From: Spongiibacter tropicus DSM 19543
Lineage (GTDB): Bacteria; Pseudomonadota; Gammaproteobacteria; Pseudomonadales; Spongiibacteraceae
Length of the DNA: 64,000 nt
Direction: 5' to 3'
NCBI RefSeq assembly: GCF_000420325.1
Contig: NZ_ATUS01000001.1
Coordinates: 438,463-502,462, forward strand
In this document: one piece after another, positions 19,401-28,944 of the stretch
Layout of the letters: every line of letters begins with the position of its first letter
Position numbering within the stretch: the first letter of the stretch is position 1
The notes under the pieces: model-generated
What the model was told of the DNA's origin: nothing
What the model saw: only the letters and a program-made list of their open reading frames with translations
Databases searched by the model: none
Made by a program: the position numbers and the translations under genes

Positions 19401-19631
19401 TTAACCTGCTTCCGAGGAATTGGCAGCGCCATCGATGTCCGCCAGCAGCGGCCAGCGGGCCAGAACGTCATCCCGTTCGGAAATGCGGCGACTCTCAAAA
19501 TAGGCGAAGTCATCACCGGCATCCAGCGCGCGAACCACGCGCTGAATATCGCGACTGATCGCCGGCTTTGCGTTCGCGCTTTCGGCAATAGCGTCCTGCT
19601 GATTGGGTGGTGACGGCGTTTGCGAAGTCAT
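19401..19631 (-). CDS. bcsR: Cellulose biosynthesis protein BcsR
   Basis: A 76-residue protein, first gene of the leftward bcs operon. Its C-terminal half (residues 37-69, containing DDFAYFESRRISERDD and VLARWPLLADI) aligns with E. coli BcsR, where the pattern is a Tyr-containing segment then RWPLLAE. The N-terminal 35 residues are Pro/Gln/Ala-rich and probably disordered. BcsR stabilises BcsQ as a heterocomplex in enterobacteria. ATG at 19631 has AGGAG 9 nt upstream. The 50-bp gap to bcsQ is the only non-overlapping junction in the operon. Confidence 0.85.
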   Translation of the reverse strand: MTSQTPSPPNQQDAIAESANAKPAISRDIQRVVRALDAGDDFAYFESRRISERDDVLARWPLLADIDGAANSSEAG

Positions 19632-19846
19632 GCGTCCAATTCTCCTGAAACCGCACCCTTTTCCCCGACATACTGCACATTGAAGTGAGGAATATTCACT
19701 AGGAAAAAAGGGGCTTAGCGGGTATTGCTACTACAATGCCATAAAAGTGTGATGCTAGTCATTGATATAACGCATGGGCTATAGTTGACGCCAGTTTACG
19801 CGAAACCGTTTCTCTCCAGCCATATCGTCACGGAGCCAATGCGCTG
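19632..19846. promoter_or_regulatory. Divergent control region of bcsR-QABZC-GT and bcsEFG
   Basis: This 215-bp gap must hold both cellulose promoters. A TATAGT hexamer at 19780-19785 is a possible -10 for bcsE, without a convincing -35. A weak FleQ-box-like element GTCATTGATATAAC sits at 19758-19771 (8 of 13 on the minus strand). No confident operator can be called by eye. Confidence 0.6.
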
Positions 19847-21424
19847 ATGCCGACAGCCCCGCCGCAGGAAATCTTACAACGCACCCTGTTGCAGCCTGGC
19901 CTCTATTGCGTGCTGGCAAACGAGCGTAAAGATTTTATCGGCACGCTGAATCTGGTTAAAGACAGCCATCACTGTCTGGTCTTTCAGGAAAAGCAGGCCG
20001 AGGTGTTTGGCGACCTCTCCGAGGGGGAGTCCGAGCGACTCGACACCCTGTGCAACAGCCGACGACTTGGCAGTTTTTTTGGCGATCGCTCCGCCTTTGA
20101 ACCGGCCCTGCAGCTACGTAGCCTGTTGCGCGACTGCCGGCGCCTGAAACTGCCAAAAGCATCAGGACTGTGCCTGGTGATCAATGAAACCAGTCTTGGG
20201 CACAGTGGTCCTGCCCGGCTGGGGGACATACTCGCGGCATGGCGCCGCTTTTGTGATCAGCGACAATTGCGCCTGCTGCTGCTGATACATGGCTCCTGTC
20301 ATACCCTGCGTCCCATGTTGCGTTTGCACAGCCGCGTGCTGTCCGGACTTGCCAGTCAAACCCCTGTGGGCGACTACCAATACTCACTGCTGGTGGAACA
20401 CTGGCAACTCCCCGACGCACTGTTCACCCGTCAGGAATTGTTTCTTGAGCTGGACAAGCACTTTCAAGCCAGACAACTCAGTCGACTGCACCCTCCCCGG
20501 CAGCACCTCGAGGCCATGCCCGCCGATGTGGACGTCATTTATACGCTCAAGGGCCTGGGCGAAGAACTGCACAGCCGGGTGGAAACACTTGCGGAATATG
20601 GCAGCAACAGCGAACTGGCCGCGCATCTCAACGAGGCGGTCGCAGCAACGGTGGTATTCGGTCTGCGCAGTGCCGGGGAGATCGATGCCCTTGCTGCAAT
20701 CGTCTACCAACTGCGTTGCGCCCGGGGGGAGCAGCTGAAAATCGTCATCAGAGAGACCCGGCGCTGTCTTCGCTCCGCTGACGAAGGTTACCTGCTGCGC
20801 GCGGGCTGCAATCTGCTGATTCCCCACACCTTGCGGGGGCACAATCTGCGCAGCATGATCAGCGCCGTACAGGGACAGGTTTTTCGTCGGCCACTCCCTC
20901 CCAGCATGGCCCAGCTTATGGAGAGCCGGCCGGATGCTCAGCACCAGGGCTATGCCGAGCCCAGCACCTTCTCACGTATTGCACGGCGCGCCTTTGACAG
21001 CAGCCACTTCAGCGAGCTGCAACACCTGATTGTCGAATTGGAACCGCTCCCCGATCTAGGACTTCAGCAAGCTCTGGGCCTGTGTCGCCTGAGACGGGGC
21101 GGCGACCTCCTCACCGTTGCCAACGGCCGTATTCTGCTGTTTTTCTACGCCTGCAACCCCGATGACGTGGATATCGCATTGCGTAACAGCATGGACTTAC
21201 CGGTCAACGACATCTTTGCCCGACGGCAACTCCATTACGATGCCGCCACGGTGGATGAATTGCTTATTCGCTTGGAGACCACAAAGCCGGAGATCGACAG
21301 CCACTACATGGAAACGCTGAACCACAGAATGGCCGCCGCCAGCCCACAACAAAGTATGCCGCGAAGCAACATCCATTTTGCGCAGCGAATCACGCTGAAC
21401 CGCGGACCGGAGCACTCGGCATGA
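19847..21424 (+). CDS. bcsE: Cyclic-di-GMP-binding cellulose regulator BcsE
   Basis: A cytoplasmic subunit that binds cyclic-di-GMP and recruits other Bcs proteins for full cellulose output in E. coli-type systems. The 525-residue protein has a degenerate N-terminal region and a C-terminal GIL domain. Two ligand motifs known from E. coli BcsE appear conserved: RSAD (R309-D312, matching RxxD) and RGGD (R417-D420, matching RxGD). ATG at 19847 has GGAG about 11 nt upstream. It opens the rightward operon and overlaps bcsF as ATGA. Confidence 0.92.
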   Translation: MPTAPPQEILQRTLLQPGLYCVLANERKDFIGTLNLVKDSHHCLVFQEKQAEVFGDLSEGESERLDTLCNSRRLGSFFGDRSAFEPALQLRSLLRDCRRLKLPKASGLCLVINETSLGHSGPARLGDILAAWRRFCDQRQLRLLLLIHGSCHTLRPMLRLHSRVLSGLASQTPVGDYQYSLLVEHWQLPDALFTRQELFLELDKHFQARQLSRLHPPRQHLEAMPADVDVIYTLKGLGEELHSRVETLAEYGSNSELAAHLNEAVAATVVFGLRSAGEIDALAAIVYQLRCARGEQLKIVIRETRRCLRSADEGYLLRAGCNLLIPHTLRGHNLRSMISAVQGQVFRRPLPPSMAQLMESRPDAQHQGYAEPSTFSRIARRAFDSSHFSELQHLIVELEPLPDLGLQQALGLCRLRRGGDLLTVANGRILLFFYACNPDDVDIALRNSMDLPVNDIFARRQLHYDAATVDELLIRLETTKPEIDSHYMETLNHRMAAASPQQSMPRSNIHFAQRITLNRGPEHSA

Positions 21425-21609
21425 ATCTGGAAGACTTCCTGATTACGCTTGGCGGCGGCTTGCTGGCAGGCGCCTTGGCCGGCTACTTTTTTCGAGAGCT
21501 GTTAAGCCGCGGACAACACTGGCTGCTAAGCCGCCTCAAGCCACGATCTCTGAAGCCCTACAAACCCCGTCGTGGCGCGTTACCGGCGCAGGAGTCCCAG
21601 TCAAAATGA
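21421..21609 (+). CDS. bcsF: Cellulose biosynthesis protein BcsF
   Basis: A 62-residue single-pass membrane peptide that links BcsE and BcsG at the inner membrane. The hydrophobic segment LITLGGGLLAGALAGYFF occupies residues 7-24 and is followed by a strongly basic cytoplasmic tail. Position and size match E. coli BcsF. Both ends overlap neighbours as ATGA (bcsE stop, bcsG start). Confidence 0.88.
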   Translation: MNLEDFLITLGGGLLAGALAGYFFRELLSRGQHWLLSRLKPRSLKPYKPRRGALPAQESQSK

Positions 21610-23222
21610 TGGAACGCACCCAAGCCACCGACATCAGTAACGTTAAGTTGCCGGAACTTGCTGCCTGGAATCTCTATTTTCTTGCCAAACTCGGCTTCCA
21701 CTTTACCGGCAGACTGGATTTCCTGCCGCTGGAGAATCTGGCACTGGCGTTATTTCTTGTCCTGCCGATGTCTGCGCCACTACTCAGGATCGCCAAGCAC
21801 AGCATTGGCATTGTTGCCGCTGTTTATCTCCTGCAACTTGAGAGCAATTTGCCCCCCATCTCTCGCCTGTTCGCACAACTGGATCAACTGCTGACATTCG
21901 ATGCAGGCTATCTGTTCGAACTGACCCTGCGGCTGATTCCCCAGGACACTCTGCTGCCATTAGCGGTAGGGCTGGCGATCTACCTCTTTGTGAGTCGCTT
22001 CCTGCGGATAAGCTCCTTCGTACTGCTCACCCTGCTCGGGATTACGATCGCCAATATCACGCCCACCGAGGTCGATATTCCGCGCCCCGTTGCAGCAACC
22101 TCGCAGATGCCGAGGTCCGCCATCCCCGAATCGACCTCGCTGAGTGGCGATGCCTCACTCAACGCCTACCTGGAAAATTTCTTCAGCAAGGAACAGCAAC
22201 GTCGCGTTGCCCTTCCTGCAGTGGATCCCGAGCAAGCGGCCTTCGATATCATTTTTCTCAGTGTTTGTTCACTGGGTTGGGACGATCTGGAAGCGGTGAA
22301 TCAACAACGCCATCCGCTGCTGCAGCGCTTCGATATGGTGTTCGAACAATTTAACTCTGCCACCTCTTACAGCGGCCCGGCCGTTTTGAGACTCAGCCAC
22401 GCCAGCTGTGGCCAGCTTCCCCATAGTGACCTCTATCAGGAAAGCCCTGCCGAATGTCAGCTGTTTTCCCAGTTGTCGGAACGCGGCTACGAGCATGCGC
22501 TGCTGATGAACCACGACGGGCGGTTCGACAGCTTTCTCGAGCGCACCCGCCGATACGGCCATATTCAGTCTGAACTTCTCCCTCACACCGGTGCGCCTCA
22601 AAGCCAGAAAGCCTTCAATGGCGACCCGATATACCGGGATCGGGATGTGCTGACCCAGTGGTGGCAACAGCGACAGCTTAGTGGCAGCGAGCGGACCATG
22701 GCGCTGTACAACACCATCAGTTTGCACGATGGCAACCGGCTGCTGAGCGACAGCTCACTGCGCGATGAAGCCAGCTACCGTCGGCGCCTGAATATTCTGT
22801 TTGAGGATATCGGCGCCTTTATCGATCAGTTGGAAAAGAGCGGCCGCAACGTTGTTGTCGTGATGATTCCTGAGCACGGCGCCGCCCTGCGCGGTGACGC
22901 CATGCAAATTTCAGGTATGCGGGAAATCCCCAGTCCTGCTCTGACTCGCGTTCCCACTGCGGTGAAGTTAATCGGACCGGATACCCGGCGCGAGGGCGAC
23001 ACGGTGTATACCGATAAGCCTGTCAGTTTCCTGGCCTTAGCCAGCATCCTCGCCCGAGTTTTTGATGAGCAGTTATTCTCACAAGCCAGTTTCGCCCCCG
23101 GCGATTGGCTGTCCGGCATGCCGGAAACCGAGCGGGTATCCCAGAATGAAGGCAGCACCGTCATACAGGTGAAAGGCCAAACCTATTTATCGCTGGATGA
23201 GAAAACCTGGAGCGAGTACTGA
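21606..23222 (+). CDS. bcsG: Cellulose phosphoethanolamine transferase BcsG
   Basis: An inner-membrane enzyme that decorates nascent cellulose with phosphoethanolamine taken from phosphatidylethanolamine. The 538-residue protein has about four to five N-terminal helices (residues 25-150) and a periplasmic alkaline-phosphatase-fold domain. Predicted catalytic residues are C221 (in SVCSLGW), the nucleophile S256 (TSYSGPA) and E423/H424 (IPEHG), matching C243, S278, E442 and H443 of E. coli BcsG with consistent offsets. This implies the organism makes pEtN-cellulose. ATG overlaps the bcsF stop. Confidence 0.93.
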   Translation: MMERTQATDISNVKLPELAAWNLYFLAKLGFHFTGRLDFLPLENLALALFLVLPMSAPLLRIAKHSIGIVAAVYLLQLESNLPPISRLFAQLDQLLTFDAGYLFELTLRLIPQDTLLPLAVGLAIYLFVSRFLRISSFVLLTLLGITIANITPTEVDIPRPVAATSQMPRSAIPESTSLSGDASLNAYLENFFSKEQQRRVALPAVDPEQAAFDIIFLSVCSLGWDDLEAVNQQRHPLLQRFDMVFEQFNSATSYSGPAVLRLSHASCGQLPHSDLYQESPAECQLFSQLSERGYEHALLMNHDGRFDSFLERTRRYGHIQSELLPHTGAPQSQKAFNGDPIYRDRDVLTQWWQQRQLSGSERTMALYNTISLHDGNRLLSDSSLRDEASYRRRLNILFEDIGAFIDQLEKSGRNVVVVMIPEHGAALRGDAMQISGMREIPSPALTRVPTAVKLIGPDTRREGDTVYTDKPVSFLALASILARVFDEQLFSQASFAPGDWLSGMPETERVSQNEGSTVIQVKGQTYLSLDEKTWSEY

Positions 23223-23236
23223 ATCGGTACTCGCTC
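23210..23236. terminator. Hairpin spanning the bcsG stop codon
   Basis: A perfect 10-bp stem, GAGCGAGTAC with GTACTCGCTC, has a 7-base loop that contains most of the bcsG TGA. The last codons of bcsG form the left arm. A TTTT run follows only on the minus-strand side, so termination for the opposing TM2 gene is better supported. Confidence 0.55.
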
Positions 23237-23237
23237 G

Positions 23238-23663
23238 CTAACTGAATAACATCGCATTTCTTTCGCTGATTTGGCGGTTCAATGTCCAGTAATCGTAGAT
23301 CACGCCGAGCAGGAAAAAGCCGCCCGTAAACAGATAAATTACCCCCGTAACCCACTTGCCCATATAAAAACGGTGCAGGCCGAATACCCCTAAAAACGTC
23401 AGCAGCACCCAGGCGACCGTGTAACTGGTCGCTCCTGAGCGATAGCGAAAGTCCGCATCGCGCTCCATCATCGGCATCAGGAACAGGTCGACAATCCAAC
23501 CGATGAGGAACAGCCCAAGGGTAAAGAAATACAGGGTCCCACTGATGGGGCGCCCCAGATAAAAGCGGTGCGCCCCCATAAAGCCGAACAACCACAGCAC
23601 GTAGGCAACCGCCAGACTGTGCGTGTCATCAACACGGGCGGGGCTGTTATGGGCGCTGGACAT
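23238..23663 (-). CDS. Membrane protein with two TM2 domains
   Basis: A 141-residue integral membrane protein with tandem TM2 units. Each has the hallmark Gly-x-His-RFY-x-Gly turn between helices: FGFMGAHRFYLGR (about residues 26-38) and LGVFGLHRFYMGK (about 90-102). Such proteins are widespread and their function is not established. ATG at 23663 has GAGGAG 8 nt upstream. It lies 17 bp after the methyltransferase gene and probably forms an operon with it. Confidence 0.85.
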   Translation of the reverse strand: MSSAHNSPARVDDTHSLAVAYVLWLFGFMGAHRFYLGRPISGTLYFFTLGLFLIGWIVDLFLMPMMERDADFRYRSGATSYTVAWVLLTFLGVFGLHRFYMGKWVTGVIYLFTGGFFLLGVIYDYWTLNRQISERNAMLFS

Positions 23664-23680
23664 GATCAGGCTCCTCTTTC

Positions 23681-24382
23681 TCAGGGGGTTGGTAGCAATT
23701 GAAAAATGATGGATACCGCTGGATCGCCCGGCTGACTGGACGGCTCAACACAACGTTCAATCAACAGACCGGATTCACAGAATAGCTCGCTCCAGGCAGA
23801 CAGTGGGCGAAAGAACCACGGTGCCGCTGATTTGAACTGCTTTTGCAGTGCGGGTTCCAGTCCCTGCCAACTTCCCGCCTGCCAGGCAGACTGATAGCGC
23901 TCGGGACGACTGAATACCGGATGTAAGGTTTGCACCAGAACGCGCCCGCCGGGGGCGAGCCGTCCCACCAGCGCCGCCAGCAGCGATTGCAGCGACTCGC
24001 CTAATAACGAGAAGTTACAGACGATAACATCGTAATCTGGCGATGCGGGGCGACGAGCCAATGCCTCGTAGCTCACACACTCACATTGCGCGCCTCGACG
24101 CCGGGCTGCGTCGATCAGCTCCGGCACCACGTCCACGCCCTCAGCAGAAATGCCCTGCTCTGCCAGTGCTTGCAATAACCAGCCCTCACCACAACCAATA
24201 TCCAACACGCGGCGGGGCCGCAGTCGGCAAATCGCATCAATAATGGCCTGATTGGTGATCGCTTCGCGGCTTTTGATCGCCCCGCTCGCCAAGGCCGCAC
24301 ACCAGGGTTCAGCGTTCTCTTGCCACGCCTCAATAATGGCCTGCTCAGAAAATTCCGACACGGCGCTCTCCTCCACAGTCAT
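23681..24382 (-). CDS. Class I SAM-dependent methyltransferase
   Basis: A 233-residue soluble methyltransferase of unknown substrate. Motif I is VLDIGCGEGWLLQAL (about residues 60-74). The acidic end of strand 2 is GVDVVPELI, motif II lies around DYDVIVCNFSLLG, and motif III is LAPGGRVLVQTLHP. The fold is that of the UbiE/small-molecule group. It is divergent from the ferredoxin reductase gene, 64 bp apart, and followed by the TM2 gene. No neighbour identifies a substrate. Confidence 0.85.
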   Translation of the reverse strand: MTVEESAVSEFSEQAIIEAWQENAEPWCAALASGAIKSREAITNQAIIDAICRLRPRRVLDIGCGEGWLLQALAEQGISAEGVDVVPELIDAARRRGAQCECVSYEALARRPASPDYDVIVCNFSLLGESLQSLLAALVGRLAPGGRVLVQTLHPVFSRPERYQSAWQAGSWQGLEPALQKQFKSAAPWFFRPLSAWSELFCESGLLIERCVEPSSQPGDPAVSIIFQLLPTP

Positions 24383-24446
24383 GCCCCAGTATACCGACGT
24401 AGCGGTTTGGCCGCTTGCTCAGTACCATAACAAGCTCAACCCTGCG

Positions 24447-25400
24447 ATGAACGAGTCCATGCCTATCCTCACCTTCAAAGGCCAGACCTATAGCTGCGAG
24501 CCGGGCGAAACCGTGCTCGGCTGCCTGCTTCGCCACCAGCAAGCCATTCCGCATGGCTGCCTGGCCGGGGTATGCCAGAGCTGTTGCCTGCAAAGTCACC
24601 GGGTCCCAACAGACAGGCTTGTCGAAGCCCAACAAGGACTGAGTGAAGCGCAATGTCACAACGGCGAGTTTCTCGCCTGTCAGTTACCGGCAGACCACTC
24701 GCTGGAGGTCAGCCTGCCCGCTCAAAAGCCCTGGCACACAGCAACACTTGCTCGCTCAGAGCAACTCAGCGACACCGTCTGGCGGCTTGAGTTTGACAGC
24801 AGCCTGCGCTGGCAACCGGGACAATATTTCAGCCTGTCATTGAATGGCATCGACACGCGCTGCTACTCGGCAGCACTGCCCGCCAGCCAAGGCCCATTGG
24901 TTTTTCATATCCAGCGCCACCCTGAGGGCAGACTCAGTGACGCCCTTTGCCGATTGAGCGCAGGTGATACGCTGCAGCTTCAGGGGCCATTCGGCGACTT
25001 CCGGCTGCGCGAGGACAGCACACCGCGACGCCTGTTGCTGATCGGCAGCGGCACGGGCCTCGCACCGCTGCTGGCCATCGCCGGCGCAGCGACCGAGGAC
25101 GATCAGTACGACAATATCGTGCTGCTGCGCTGCGCTCGCGGCAACACCGGCCTGTATGAGTCACCGGAACTATCCAGGCTCATCAATAAAGGCATTCATG
25201 TTGAAACGGCGCTGTGGGACGACAACGATAGCCTTGAATCCACCCTGCGAGCACTGGCACCACTGCGCGGCGACCATGTCTATCTCAGCGGCAGTGCGCG
25301 TTTTGTTCAGCAGTTTGAACGACGTTGCTTTATGCACGGCGCGTCGCGCAGCGATATCCACAAGGAAATGTTTCTGGACTTCAGTCAGACAAAGGCTTAA
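24447..25400 (+). CDS. 2Fe-2S ferredoxin/FAD/NAD(P)H oxidoreductase (oxygenase reductase type)
   Basis: A 317-residue electron-transfer flavoprotein. The N-terminal plant-type ferredoxin domain holds C38-x4-C43-x2-C46 and C78. The FAD domain has RCYSAALP (RxYS motif), and the NAD(P)H domain has LLLIGSGTGLAPLL. The order ferredoxin-FAD-NAD matches reductases of ring-hydroxylating dioxygenases and CDP-glucoseen reductase-like proteins. No oxygenase lies nearby, so the partner is unknown. The start is ambiguous: ATG at 24447 or 24459, neither with a strong ribosome site; the open frame continues upstream inside the divergent methyltransferase gene. Confidence 0.85.
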   Translation: MNESMPILTFKGQTYSCEPGETVLGCLLRHQQAIPHGCLAGVCQSCCLQSHRVPTDRLVEAQQGLSEAQCHNGEFLACQLPADHSLEVSLPAQKPWHTATLARSEQLSDTVWRLEFDSSLRWQPGQYFSLSLNGIDTRCYSAALPASQGPLVFHIQRHPEGRLSDALCRLSAGDTLQLQGPFGDFRLREDSTPRRLLLIGSGTGLAPLLAIAGAATEDDQYDNIVLLRCARGNTGLYESPELSRLINKGIHVETALWDDNDSLESTLRALAPLRGDHVYLSGSARFVQQFERRCFMHGASRSDIHKEMFLDFSQTKA

Positions 25401-25454
25401 GCACTTGAGCGGGCCCAGCCCTCTGATATGAGCGAGAAAAAATAACCATAAAAA

Positions 25455-25477
25455 AAGGGCCGGCAATGCCGACCCTT
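25455..25477 (-). terminator. Intrinsic terminator after the beta-oxidation gene
   Basis: The stem is AAGGG/CCCTT then CGGC/GCCG with one mismatch and an AAT loop. On the minus strand it is followed directly by a run of T residues, fitting termination of the leftward beta-oxidation transcript. Confidence 0.8.
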
Positions 25478-25497
25478 GATCGCTAAAACGCTGTCGC

Positions 25498-27672
25498 TCA
25501 GACGAAGGTCTGTCCCTGCTCGGCACGCTGTGCCAGCAATGCCGGTACCGCAAAGACCTCACCGTAGCGCGCTTCCAGTTCACGGGCACGCTCAACAAAG
25601 GCTTTCAGGCCGTAGGCATTGATCGCCTGGAATGCACCGCCGGTCTGTGCCGGGAAGCCAATGCCCATGATCGAGCCAATATTGCCATCGCCGACGATTT
25701 CAATAACGCCCTCTTCCATGGCGCGAACCGCTTCCAGACACTGGCTGAATACCAGACGGTCCTTGATATCCTGATACGGAATTTCGGTATAGCCATTCGG
25801 CGCAAAGGCTTCTTTCAGGCCGGGCCAAATGTGCTTCTGACCACCCTGCGGGTACTCGTAGTAACCACCACCGTGGATCTTACCGCGACGCCCGAATTCA
25901 TTAACCATGCGATCCAGTACCCGAGACGCCGCATTGGCCGCGACCGGTTTGCCCTGCGCTTCCGCATCGGCTTTGGCCTGTTGACCGTTTTTATAAGCCG
26001 TTTCCTGACTGATCTCATCAATGGCCGCCAAGGGACCAACCGGAGAACCGTTATCGCGGGCTGCCGACTCGATCAGTACGGGGTTAATGCCTTCTTCCAG
26101 CATCGCCGCACCCTGAGTCACCGTTTGCGCAATCACACGAGTAGTGAAGAAGCCGGGCGCATCATTAACCACAATCGGGGTTTTACCCAGCTGCTGGGCC
26201 AGATCAAAGGCTTTAGCCAGCGATTCATCGCTGGTTTTTTCACCGCGGATAATTTCCACCAGCGGCATTTTCTCGGCAGGCGAGAAGAAGTGCATGCCAA
26301 TAAAGTTATCCGCGCGACTGCTTGCCACAGCCAGTTCGGTAATCGGCAGTGCCGACGTATTCGATGCAAACACGGCTGAGTCATCCAGCACCGCTTCTGC
26401 CTCCTGAGTCACCGCCGCTTTGATCTTGCGATCCTCGAAAACCGCTTCAATCACCAGTTCACAGCCCGCCAGATCGGCGTAATCGGCAGTGGCTTTGATA
26501 CGACCGAGGTATTCCGCCTTCTGCTCCTCACTCATTTTTCCCTTGCTGATGCCCTTATCGTAAAAGGCTTCGGCATAGGCTTTCCCGCGATCGGCGTTTT
26601 CCTGGCTGATGTCTTTCAACACCACTTCGATACCCTTCTGAGCAGCCGTGGTGGCAATGCCTGCGCCCATCTGACCTGCGCCAAGAATACCCAACTTGCG
26701 GCACTGGAATTTCTCCGGGCCCTGGGGGCGGCTGGCGCCGCGGTTGAGCGCTTCCATCTGCACGAAGAAGGTGGTCATCATATTGCGCGCGACCTGATCC
26801 AGCAGCAGGCTGAGGAAATAGCGGCCTTCGATTTTTTGTGCGGTGTCGAAGTCGACACGCGCCGCATCGACCACACAGGCAAAAATCGCGTTCTGCGCAG
26901 GCATCAGGTTCTTGGTCTGGACCATGACATTGGCCGGGCCAAAGAAGGTCAAGCCCTGGTTGGCGGCATCCTCTGGACCACCGCCGGGCATTTGATAACC
27001 CTCGCTGTCCCAAGGCTGCTTCACACCGCCTTCTTTGTTGGTATTTTCCTTAATCCAGGCCTTGGCCTGGGCATGCATATCAGCCTCGTCCTCTGCCAGC
27101 GCGTTCAGCAGCCCTTTCTTCAAGGCCTGATCCGCTTTCAGACGGCGCCCTTGGCTGATCAAGCCGATGGCTTCCTGCATTCCCAACAGATAGGTCATGC
27201 GCACTACACCGCCCGCGCCGGGCATCAGGCCGATCATGGCCTCCGGCAGGCCCATTTGAATGCCTTTCACCGCCACGCGGTAGTGGCAGGCCAGAGCAAT
27301 TTCAAAACCGCCGCCCAGCGCCGGGCCGTTCATTCCGACCGCAACCGGCACGCCCAGTGTCTCCAGAATACGCAGCGGCGCTTTGGTCGCCATCACGCCT
27401 TCGTACATGCGGGCTTTTTCTTCTGCCGGAGGGTTCAGATCCATTTCCAGCATTTCTTTAATATCGCCACCAGCAAAAAACTGGTTTGGCTTGCCACTGC
27501 GAAGGTAGATACCGGTAACGCCGCCCTCGGCCACCATCGCCTGCAGCTCGGCCACCGCCGCGCGCATGGCCTCATCGTATTCCTGACCCATGGTATTTAC
27601 GGTTTTGCCGGGCTGGTCAAAAATCAGCTCGACGATGCCATCAGCGTCTTTTTCTAAACGAATATATCCCAT
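25498..27672 (-). CDS. Multifunctional enoyl-CoA hydratase/3-hydroxyacyl-CoA dehydrogenase (FadJ-like)
   Basis: Carries out the hydratase and dehydrogenase steps of fatty-acid beta-oxidation. It has 724 residues. The N-terminal crotonase domain has an oxyanion-hole region GPALGGGFEIALA and catalytic glutamates in GGGFE and GLPEAMIG. The dehydrogenase domain follows with the NAD motif LGILGAGQMGAGIA (near residue 328) and the conserved His in GMHFFSPAEKMPLVE. Full-length for the family. It lies 63 bp after the thiolase gene in the same direction, so the two likely form one operon and one enzyme complex. No frameshift or missing residue seen. Confidence 0.94.
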   Translation of the reverse strand: MGYIRLEKDADGIVELIFDQPGKTVNTMGQEYDEAMRAAVAELQAMVAEGGVTGIYLRSGKPNQFFAGGDIKEMLEMDLNPPAEEKARMYEGVMATKAPLRILETLGVPVAVGMNGPALGGGFEIALACHYRVAVKGIQMGLPEAMIGLMPGAGGVVRMTYLLGMQEAIGLISQGRRLKADQALKKGLLNALAEDEADMHAQAKAWIKENTNKEGGVKQPWDSEGYQMPGGGPEDAANQGLTFFGPANVMVQTKNLMPAQNAIFACVVDAARVDFDTAQKIEGRYFLSLLLDQVARNMMTTFFVQMEALNRGASRPQGPEKFQCRKLGILGAGQMGAGIATTAAQKGIEVVLKDISQENADRGKAYAEAFYDKGISKGKMSEEQKAEYLGRIKATADYADLAGCELVIEAVFEDRKIKAAVTQEAEAVLDDSAVFASNTSALPITELAVASSRADNFIGMHFFSPAEKMPLVEIIRGEKTSDESLAKAFDLAQQLGKTPIVVNDAPGFFTTRVIAQTVTQGAAMLEEGINPVLIESAARDNGSPVGPLAAIDEISQETAYKNGQQAKADAEAQGKPVAANAASRVLDRMVNEFGRRGKIHGGGYYEYPQGGQKHIWPGLKEAFAPNGYTEIPYQDIKDRLVFSQCLEAVRAMEEGVIEIVGDGNIGSIMGIGFPAQTGGAFQAINAYGLKAFVERARELEARYGEVFAVPALLAQRAEQGQTFV

Positions 27673-27735
27673 TGTTCTGTACTCTCTTTGTGGCTGACAG
27701 CCGCGCCGCCAGCCCTTGTTCAGTTCAGTGCTTGC

Positions 27736-28935
27736 TTACACGCGCTCGATGATGGTGGCGATACCGATGCCGCCGCCGGCACACAGGGTGACCAGCCCGC
27801 GCTGCAGATCGCGACGCTCCAGCTCATCCAAAACCGTGCCGAGAATCATCGCGCCTGTGGCACCGATGGGATGCCCCATGGCGATGGCGCCGCCGTTGAC
27901 GTTCAGCTTGTCATCGGGAATTGATAGACGGCGCTGATAGCGCAGCACTACCGAGGCAAAGGCTTCGTTGAGTTCGAACAGATCAATATCGTCCAGCGTC
28001 ATGCCGGCCTTTTTCAGGGCTTTCTGGGTGGCGGGTACCGGACCATCGAGCATGATCGTCGGCTCGCTGCCGACCAGCGCACAGCTCACAATACGGGCGC
28101 GGGGTTTGAGGCCCTGAGCCTTGCCAGCGGACTCATTGCCGATCAGCACCAGCCCGGCACCATCGACGATGCCGGAGGAGTTACCGGGAGTGTGCACGCA
28201 GTTGATATTTTCCAGATCCGGGTATCTCAACTTGGCAACGCCGCCGTGGCCGAAATCGTTAAACATCTGGAAGGCGGGTTTCAGTTTTGCCAGCCCCTCG
28301 GCGCTGGTATCCGCACGGATAAATTCATCGTGATCCAGAATGGCCACACCATTCATGTCGCAAACCGGCACCAGTGATTTGAAATAGCCGTTGTCGCGGG
28401 CATGTGCGGCGCGTTGCTGAGAGCGCAGCGCGTAGGCGTCCACTTCTTCGCGAGTGATACCATCTTGCGTAGCAATAATATCAGCGCCCAAACCCTGAGA
28501 AATGAAGTAGGACTTCATCGCCACCCAAGGGTCGCCGGTCGCGCCACCACTGGCGCCAATTCCCAGACGGGACATGGACTCCACACCCCCTGCGGCGACC
28601 ATGTCTTCAAAACCCGCGGCCACTTTGGCGGCGGCCATATTTACGGCGTCCAGACCACCGGCACAGAAACGATGAAGCTGTGCGCCGGTAGTGATGTCAT
28701 CCCAGCTTGAGTAGACCAGTGCAGCTTTGGCGATGTTCTGACCCTGCTCTTTGACCGGCTCGCCGCAAGCCAGAATCAGATCTTCTACCTGGGTAGTGTC
28801 CAGGTCCAGGCGCTCTTTCATCGCCTCGAGAAGATTGGTCACCAGATCGATGGGTTTAACTTCATAGAGCGAACCACCCTGTTTACCCTTTCCACGGGGG
28901 GTGCGAATCGCATCGTAAATAAACGCGTCTGCCAT
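27736..28935 (-). CDS. Acetyl-CoA C-acyltransferase (thiolase)
   Basis: Cleaves 3-ketoacyl-CoA with CoA in the last step of beta-oxidation. The 399-residue protein has nucleophile C91 ([11 protein letters not shown]), the His motif [15 protein letters not shown] and the second Cys in [13 protein letters not shown] at 28935 has AGGA 6 nt upstream; an earlier in-frame start lacks this. It lies directly upstream of the FadJ-like gene, and its leader carries two repeat elements that may be targets of the adjacent AraC regulator. Confidence 0.94.
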   Translation of the reverse strand: MADAFIYDAIRTPRGKGKQGGSLYEVKPIDLVTNLLEAMKERLDLDTTQVEDLILACGEPVKEQGQNIAKAALVYSSWDDITTGAQLHRFCAGGLDAVNMAAAKVAAGFEDMVAAGGVESMSRLGIGASGGATGDPWVAMKSYFISQGLGADIIATQDGITREEVDAYALRSQQRAAHARDNGYFKSLVPVCDMNGVAILDHDEFIRADTSAEGLAKLKPAFQMFNDFGHGGVAKLRYPDLENINCVHTPGNSSGIVDGAGLVLIGNESAGKAQGLKPRARIVSCALVGSEPTIMLDGPVPATQKALKKAGMTLDDIDLFELNEAFASVVLRYQRRLSIPDDKLNVNGGAIAMGHPIGATGAMILGTVLDELERRDLQRGLVTLCAGGGIGIATIIERV

Positions 28936-28944
28936 GCTGTGTCC

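Noticed and set aside
26836-27657. Plus-strand frame of about 273 codons opposite the FadJ-like gene
   Set aside because: His/Gln-rich translation typical of reversed coding sequence; no ribosome site or motif.
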